From assembly GCF_000787575.1 (NCBI RefSeq), contig NW_012236512.1, positions 322,511 through 386,510 of the forward strand: 64,000 bases of DNA. The letters run 5' to 3'. The position numbers and the translations under genes were made by a program. Below the pieces are notes generated by a model. It had not been told where the DNA came from, did not search any database, and saw only the letters and a program-made list of their open reading frames with translations. Source of the stretch: Acytostelium subglobosum LB1 (Eukaryota > Evosea > Eumycetozoa > Acytosteliales > Acytosteliaceae). Numbering within the stretch: the first letter of the stretch is position 1; each line of letters starts with the position of its first letter. Shown in pieces: positions 57,870 to 64,000 of the stretch.

Positions 57870-57913
57870 TGAAGAGACTACACAATACACTACATTGTAA
57901 TACAAATTATACA

Positions 57914-60337
57914 TTATTGAGATACCTTTGGTGATTCCACATTGTTGTCTCCACTTGTCGTTGTTGATGATGATGATGATGACGACGATGGTGATGGTGA
58001 TGGTGGTGTCTCAGTCTCACCGGTCAACTCTGCCCATGTAGTCTTCTCTCCATATGGTCTTGGTCCAAGCAACTCTCTAAGGTCATCGCGGAGCAACACC
58101 TCCTTTTCTAGCAGTACGGCGGCAACCTTGAGCAACTCATCCTTCTTGCTGGTGAGAAGGGCGTGTGTCCTGTCGTAGGACTCCATCACAATCTTTCTGA
58201 TCTCCTCGTCGATCATTCTGGATGTTGCCTGGCTATAGGGCTTCTCGATGGTGATGTCATTATTGTTCTCCTTCTTGAATGATATGACACCAACTCGCTC
58301 GTTCATACCATAGTGGACGACCTTGGACGAGGCAATCTTGGTGACCTTTTCCAAGTCATCTTGGGCACCAGTGGATATGCGGCCAAAGATGATTGATTCG
58401 GCTACACGACCACCCAGCGTGACACAGATGCGATCGGACAACTGCTCACGGGTGTAGAGATACTGGTCCTTTGGCTGGTACTGCGCAAAGCCAAGGGTGC
58501 CCATGCCACGCGGCACGATGGATACCTTGAGCAATGGGTCGGTATGCTCCAGGAACCATCCTACGATGGCATGTCCAGCCTCATGATGCGCCACAATGAT
58601 CCTCTCCTCTTTAGACAGGACTCTATTCTTTCGCTCCAGTCCCACCAACACTCTCTCAATCGCCTCTTCAAAGTGCTTGAACGATGCAACAGTCGCGTTC
58701 TTTCTCGCGGCAATCAGAGCGCCCTCATTGCAGACGTTGGCAATGTCGGCACCAGAGAAGCCCGGTGTGAGTGTCGCCAGTCGCTTGGCAAGATCTTCCA
58801 TTTTGTCCTCGATCTTGATGTTCTTGAGATGTACCATGAAGATGTCCTTGCGTCCTTTGATGTCGGGCTCGCCCACGTAGATCGTTCTGTCAAAGCGACC
58901 TGGTCGCAGCAAGGCCGAGTCGAGCACATCTGGTCGATTGGTACCAGCAAACACAACAACGCCCTCAGTTGTGCCAAAGCCATCCATCTCCACTAGCAGC
59001 TGGTTGAGTGTGTTCTCTCTCTCGTCATTATGAAATCCTCCACGCGAACGTGATCTGCCCACCGCGTCAATCTCATCAATAAAGATGATGCATGGCGCAC
59101 TGGCTCGCGCCTCCTTGAACAACTCTCGCACACGGGATGGACCAACACCAACAAACATCTCGATAAAGTCTGAGCCAGAGATGGTGAAGAATGGCACGCC
59201 AGACTCGCCAGCCGTGGCCTTGGCCAGCAGGGTCTTACCCGTGCCTGGCGGTCCGACAAGGATGGCGCCCTTGGGGATCTTGGCGCCGAGTCGTTTGTAC
59301 TTCTCTGGTTTCTTCAAGAATGCGACAAACTCCATGATCTCCTCTTTGGCCTCATCCATGCCGGCCACGTCCTTGAATGTGGTGGTCGATTGTCCACGTG
59401 TGGCCTTGGACTTTGGTGCAAACAGACTGCTTGGACCTTTGCCCAGAATGCTGCCAATACTCTTGGAGAAGTATGAGATGGCCATGACAAAGAACACTGT
59501 TGGCAATATGGCGATGATCTCGCGGGCCAGTCTGTTCTCGGTGATATACGATGCAAACACCTGGTCACCCAACTCGACGCCCAGCTCAGTCTGGTCGTGC
59601 TCCAGCTTGCGTTGGAAGTCATCGACACTGGGCACATTGATCTTGTACAGTCTGATGCCCTCGGGTGTCTTGGCATAGATATAGGCCGTGTTGGGCGTCA
59701 ACATTATCTTCAATATTGTGCCAGATGGAAGGATGGTCGAACGGAATGTATGATAGTCAATGTATCCTTTGTCTCCAAAGCTGAACACCTCTGCAAGCAA
59801 CAATATCAATCCAAATGATAGTATCGCAATGTCTATTCAATCAAACATAAACATAGTTAGTAAGATAGATTGAGCAGTGATTGGTTGCTATTCATTAGAA
59901 AACATACTTAATATCTTTAAGGGGCCACTTCCCATTGAAGGTCCTCCGCCACCTTCTTTATCTTTGTCCTTGTCACCATCTTTATCACTTTCGCTATTGC
60001 TCTTCTTCTTGCTATCCTTTGCACTATCTTTATCATCACTCTTTTTCTGATCATCATTCTTTGAGTCTGATGAGTAGTATCTTAAATGTACATTGTTGTT
60101 GTAGTAGTTGTTGTTATTATTGATCAATATGTTGTTGTTGTTATAGTATCTTTTAAATAGTATATTATTATTATTATTGTTATTGTTGTAGAATATATGT
60201 CTCTTTGCTAATGACAATGATGATGTTGTTGTTGCTGTACATGTTGTACTCAATCTATTGTATAACCAAGATGATGATCTAGATATGTGTGTCACACTTA
60301 ATGACCTATTTATATTTGTCAACACTTGTATCGACAT
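57914..60337 (-). CDS. Mitochondrial m-AAA protease (AFG3/paraplegin/FtsH family)
   Basis: Two exons (59908-60337, 57914-59832) encode 782 residues. A mitochondrial presequence and poly-N region are followed by an acidic/Lys stretch. Two membrane segments (about residues 145-158 and 250-266) flank an intermembrane-space domain. The AAA module has Walker A GPPGTGKT (about 337-344), Walker [12 protein letters not shown], and the second region of homology with [18 protein letters not shown]. The zinc-binding HEAGH lies at about 560-564, and the protease domain runs to [16 protein letters not shown]. The protein should sit in the inner mitochondrial membrane, facing the matrix, and degrade or process membrane proteins. 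The C-terminus has a Ser/Thr-rich tail. Length is normal for the family. Confidence 0.96.
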
Positions 60338-60484
60338 CACTCTATCTCTATCTCTATCACTATCTATCTCTAAAACAAGTGATTGATCTTCAAGATTGAC
60401 TTTAAATTAAATTTTTAATTAAAATGATTTGATAAACTCTCATTTCCAAAAAGGGGATGATGATTCCCAGGGTTGGTCATGGGA

Positions 60485-61747
60485 TTACTTCAATGGATCA
60501 CCATAGTTTAGGTACTCTTTGACATATGCTTCAATAACTGGTGACTTGAACTTATAATAACATCCTTCACTGGATATAAGTTTGTTGTGATGTCTATCAA
60601 ACTTTATAACTTTGTCCCTGTTTGGTTCAACTTCGCACATTCTATTCCAAAGCATTACCTTCTTGTCTAACAATTCTTGAAAGATTGATCTATACTCCAT
60701 AATATTAATACCTAATTCTCTTGATCTTATATCACTATATAATAATGATTTAATTGATTTAAAGTCCATATAATCTCTTACTACATAACCAATACAATGA
60801 TTGAGTAACTCTATTCTTCCACCAATTAGATTGTTCACGAATTCATTTGACAATGACTCTTCAACTTGATTATTAATCAAATATTTGATTGCATTATTAT
60901 ATCCAACATCACCAATATAACAAATACTAATACCAAATCATTATGATAAGTACATTCTTGTCCATATCTTTGTAATATCTCCAACATATTTCGATCATTT
61001 TGAGCTAGATTCTCAGCTTCATCAAAGATGATCACAGGTGGTTTACCATGTTTGGCCTTGTACTTTTTAAACAGCTTCGGCAATGATGGGTCTAAGAATA
61101 CGATAACAGTCATAAGATGATAGGGAATGTGATCCTTCTCCAAAGTCATATTGGAAAGCTTTACCAAGTTCATGACCAAAGGAGTCCTCTCTTGTTGGAG
61201 CTGATAGATATACAACACCTTTGCCAACTTGTTTACATGCTTGGAGTATTAGTGTTGTCTTTCCAGTGAATACCTCTCCACTTATTAAATGGAATCGTCC
61301 ATTCTTTGAATCAGAGGTATTCAATATCTTTGTAATTTCTTTGAGGTCTTCACTTCTATCAATCAATTCCGATTCCTTGTAATCTGGAATTAGAGGATAT
61401 GATCCACATTCAAATGAATCCTCTTATTATGGTAATTATAATATTTTCTATTCATCATTACTAGGAATGGTGAAGCAATCACTAGTAATCCAATTGGTAT
61501 ACCATACTTTAGGAATCGACAATGTTGTTGTTGATTGAATTTATCATATTGTTCTTCACTTTGTTTTTGTTGATACTTATTTATACAATCATTACAATGT
61601 TGTTGTTGATTGTTAGATAACATTGTTATCAAATAGAGTGGAGTGATATCTTATACCTCTTCTAACTCTAATTATATCATTATTATTATTAAGAAGTCTT
61701 AGTTTTGTTTGGCTATTCAATAATAACTTTGGTAATCTAGTTAACAT
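60485..61747 (-). pseudogene. Broken mitochondrial/membrane AAA-type ATPase gene
   Basis: Coding blocks in changing frames read as one gene. An ATG at 61745-61747 starts MLTRLPKLLLNSQTKLRLL, a presequence. A block with a membrane segment (FLKYGIPIGLLVIASPFLVMM) follows. Then come a P-loop block (GSYPLIPDYKESELIDRSEDL, LISGEVFTGKTTL, ELGKAFQYDFGEGSHSL), a Walker-B-like block (KKYKAKHGKPPVIIFDEAENLAQND) and a C-terminal block (IGDVGYNNAIKYL, GGRIELLNHCIGYVVRDY). About four frame changes lie between them, and some sequence seems missing after the Walker B region. No introns explain these. The family is the ATPase_2-like P-loop group. It is a pseudogene unless the draft sequence is poor here. Confidence 0.65.
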
Positions 61748-62120
61748 TTATTATCTCTATCTAAGTAATAAAGTGGGATCAATAATAATATCTTAGGTAT
61801 GACTTGTTTCAAAATACATTGTGTGAAGTGGTGATTGGTCCCAGGGAATGAAGTTCCTTTTTTTGAATCAAGAGATTTCATTGGAAGTAGTTCATGGATT
61901 CATTCATTCAATGATCTTGTAAACATATACATACTTATTATATATATTAATACACATATCTAGACAACATCATTGATAAAGTGATATACAATTACTATTT
62001 CTAGGGATAAAGATCAATCAATCAAACAATCAATCATTCAATCTCAAACAATCAAGGAACTGTCAACTACAACAACAATAACAACAAGGGAAAGAAGGGA
62101 ATAATAGCATCGATAATATA
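61748..62120. other. Intergenic region between divergent loci
   Basis: AT-rich, with ATCA repeats near 62015. It serves as the promoter of the WD40 gene and formerly of the ATPase gene. No gene is seen. Confidence 0.5.
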
Positions 62121-64000
62121 ATGATACCAAGTCAGATAGTATCGGGTGCAGCTAATCCCAATCCCAATACATTCTCAAACACTCACTTTAATGATGAGAC
62201 ATACTTTGCATACTCTTCAAACAAGAATGTATATATATTGCGAGGTGCATCACTCAATGTGATCCAAGTGCTCACTGGACATCGTCAAGAAGTGTCCTCA
62301 GTATGTTGGCGTGCAACCGACTCTCTCCTACTCACAGCATCCGCCAACGAGATACACCTCTACATGAGAGTTACAGTATGTATCTCCGATCAGTCATGTC
62401 TGCGTGCAACTTCTAACATTCAATCAATCAAACAATATTAGGACACAACAACGACAACAAGTGATACACAAGCAGGCTCTGCGAACTGTCCACCAAGATG
62501 GGAGAGAATGTTGGTCATTCCCAACCCGTTCGAGATCACGACTATGTGTTGGCTGACGTCCAGCTCATTCTTGGTGGGTGGCGAGTTCTTGGCTTTGTGG
62601 AAGATCGATGTTGAACAGATACGCAAGAACAATGCGATCGCAAAGAATCAAGAGGCCGCTGTCACAACCGGCCAGATCTCGACGAGGACTGCCCACGATG
62701 CGTTGCGCATGGGAGCTCGCGAGCAAAAGATCTTCAAGAAGCAGGCACAGATCATATGGCGCACAGACTGCTCACAGCCAATCTACTACTCGGCTGCGGC
62801 ACCCGATGGAAAGATGTTCGCCACGGCGGGCAAGTGCGACAGGATGCTCAAGGTCTGGTACGTTCAGCCCAAGGTGGTCTCGCGCACTCAGACCACCACT
62901 GTGGAGGAGGCACCGGCAGCACCCGTGGAGGTGAAACGCGCCAAGGGCTACTTCAAGGACGAGTTCAACAAGCTCACAAGCAAAGAGCCAAAGTACACGC
63001 TAAAGAAGCCGGCGCTGGACGCCCCGACCGATGGTTCGGCATCGCCCTCGCTCGTCTCTTCGTCGCCTGCCGTGCCCAGGCTGTCCCAGCTCAAGAAGGC
63101 CAAGAAGATCGAGTTTGAGTCCTATGGATTCATATACTTGCCACATCCACGATCAGTGTCGTGGATCTCATGGCGCGTCCGTGGTGGTCCAGCGGCCCCC
63201 ACAAACATTCTGCTGACCAATTGCAAGGATGGCGTCGTACGTCTCTGGCAGCAGTCACGCCAATCGCAGCGTCTTCAGTTCAATGTGTCAAACATCATCT
63301 CGGCCGGCTCCGAGTCTGTCGACTGGGTGTTCCCATTGACCTCATCTCACTCATCAAGTACAAGTGGCGAATCTTCGTCGTCGTCGTCACAGGAAAGCGG
63401 CAACACATCATCGACAACCGCCAGCAACACAACTTCCAGCACAACCACCACCAACAACAATGATGACAACGCAGAACACTCCAACCAATTACTCACAGAT
63501 TTGAAGAACCCAGTTGTGCTGCGACAGAAGGATATACAGTTGGTCAAGTCAAAGCCCGTGCACGATTACATCCTCTCGATGAAGCCCAATGGCACGCTCG
63601 TCGTGTGGAAGCTCAAGACTGATGATTCAGCCAGTCGCCAGACCTCGTCCGTTCAGATCTGGATCAACTCACAGATCCTGTCGCCTCAAGAGATTGGACC
63701 CAACCGCATCATTGCCCTCTATCAACCCGTTTCCAACTCTGACAACACACCATCCTCCATTACCATCTGTGTCAACTCATTCACCGGCGCCATCTCCTGT
63801 CGCAAGTTCTTTGTTCAAACTCATCAATCACAGATGTAAAGTATCAATGTTACTCGCGAACATGCTCCATTCTAACCTTCATCCCTCTCTTCAACAGCGC
63901 AACGACATCCCCAACATCTAGATGCTCAGGACATAGGGCAGCGATCAAGAAGGTCAACGTGTCGCTGTCATCGCCATATCTTTCATCAATTGATCGTGAC
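62121..64000 (+). CDS. DmX-like/Rav1 WD40 protein, N-terminal part (runs off the window)
   Basis: Exons 62121-62375, 62442-63835 and 63898 to the edge join in phase. The first exon has YFAYSSNKNVYILRGASLNVIQVLTGHRQEVSSVCWR, a WD repeat. Next come FEITTMCWLTSSSFLVGGEFLALWKID, QIIWRTDCSQPIYYSAAAPDGKMFATAGKCDRMLKVWY and FIYLPHPRSVSWISWRVRGG, all typical of the Rabconnectin-3-alpha/Rav1 N-terminal propeller. The last visible exon gives SGHRAAIKKVNVSLSSPYLSSIDRD, another WD unit. Rav1/DmX proteins regulate assembly of the vacuolar H+-ATPase. A poly-Ser/Thr/Asn insert lies near 63345-63470. The second donor overlaps an in-frame TAA (CAGATGTAAAG), so an unspliced reading would end too early. Confidence 0.88.

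Overview
This window looks like nuclear DNA from a dictyostelid social amoeba (Dictyostelia). Genes are compact and carry many short introns (about 50-120 bp, GTATGT/GTAAGT donors, AT-rich, often full of TGAT/TGAA repeats). Proteins carry long poly-Q, poly-N, poly-S and poly-T tracts. The gene content includes lineage-typical families: FNIP repeats, MACPF proteins, a hybrid histidine kinase and TIG-domain surface proteins. The assembly is a draft: one 100-N gap (29277-29376) and four single Ns. I cannot name the species.

Layout. 1-5.2 kb: the 5' part of a secreted TIG-domain gene, splicing factor Slu7, and a tRNA-Thr(CGT) facing a truncated inverted copy of itself. 5.2-15.5 kb: proteasome lid subunit Rpn3, an F-box-like gene with a truncated tandem copy, a lipid-droplet hydrolase homologue, an unidentified low-complexity protein and a CCDC43-like protein. 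15.5-18.7 kb: a RhoGAP with talin-like ubiquitin-fold domains. 18.8-27.0 kb: two large divergent MACPF (perforin-like) genes, each with a signal peptide and a beta-helix region. 27.2-30.1 kb: a degenerate transposase-like locus on the minus strand, holding the gap and an inverted repeat. 30.5-35.1 kb: a DNase II gene divergent from an FNIP-repeat gene.

35.5-44.6 kb: an aldehyde dehydrogenase, a small basic protein, a GATA-finger plus SANT protein, a PX-domain sorting nexin, a small probable mitochondrial protein and a PQ-loop membrane protein. 45.5-50.7 kb: a hybrid histidine kinase and a mitochondrial membrane protein. 51.2-54.9 kb: an S28 serine peptidase and an oxysterol-binding protein. 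56.0-64.0 kb: a small gene with a 7-nt micro-exon, a probable mitochondrial protein, an m-AAA (FtsH-type) protease, a broken AAA-type ATPase gene, and the 5' part of a DmX/Rav1-like WD40 protein that runs off the edge.

Splice sites were chosen so that reading phase is kept across each intron; most multi-exon models close exactly in phase. The most interesting theme is endolysosomal. The MACPF pair and the DNase II/FNIP pair have divergent promoters that share the exact 13-mer TGATCACGTGACA, a CLEAR/E-box-like palindrome. This could mark co-regulation of perforin-like and nuclease genes used against ingested prey.
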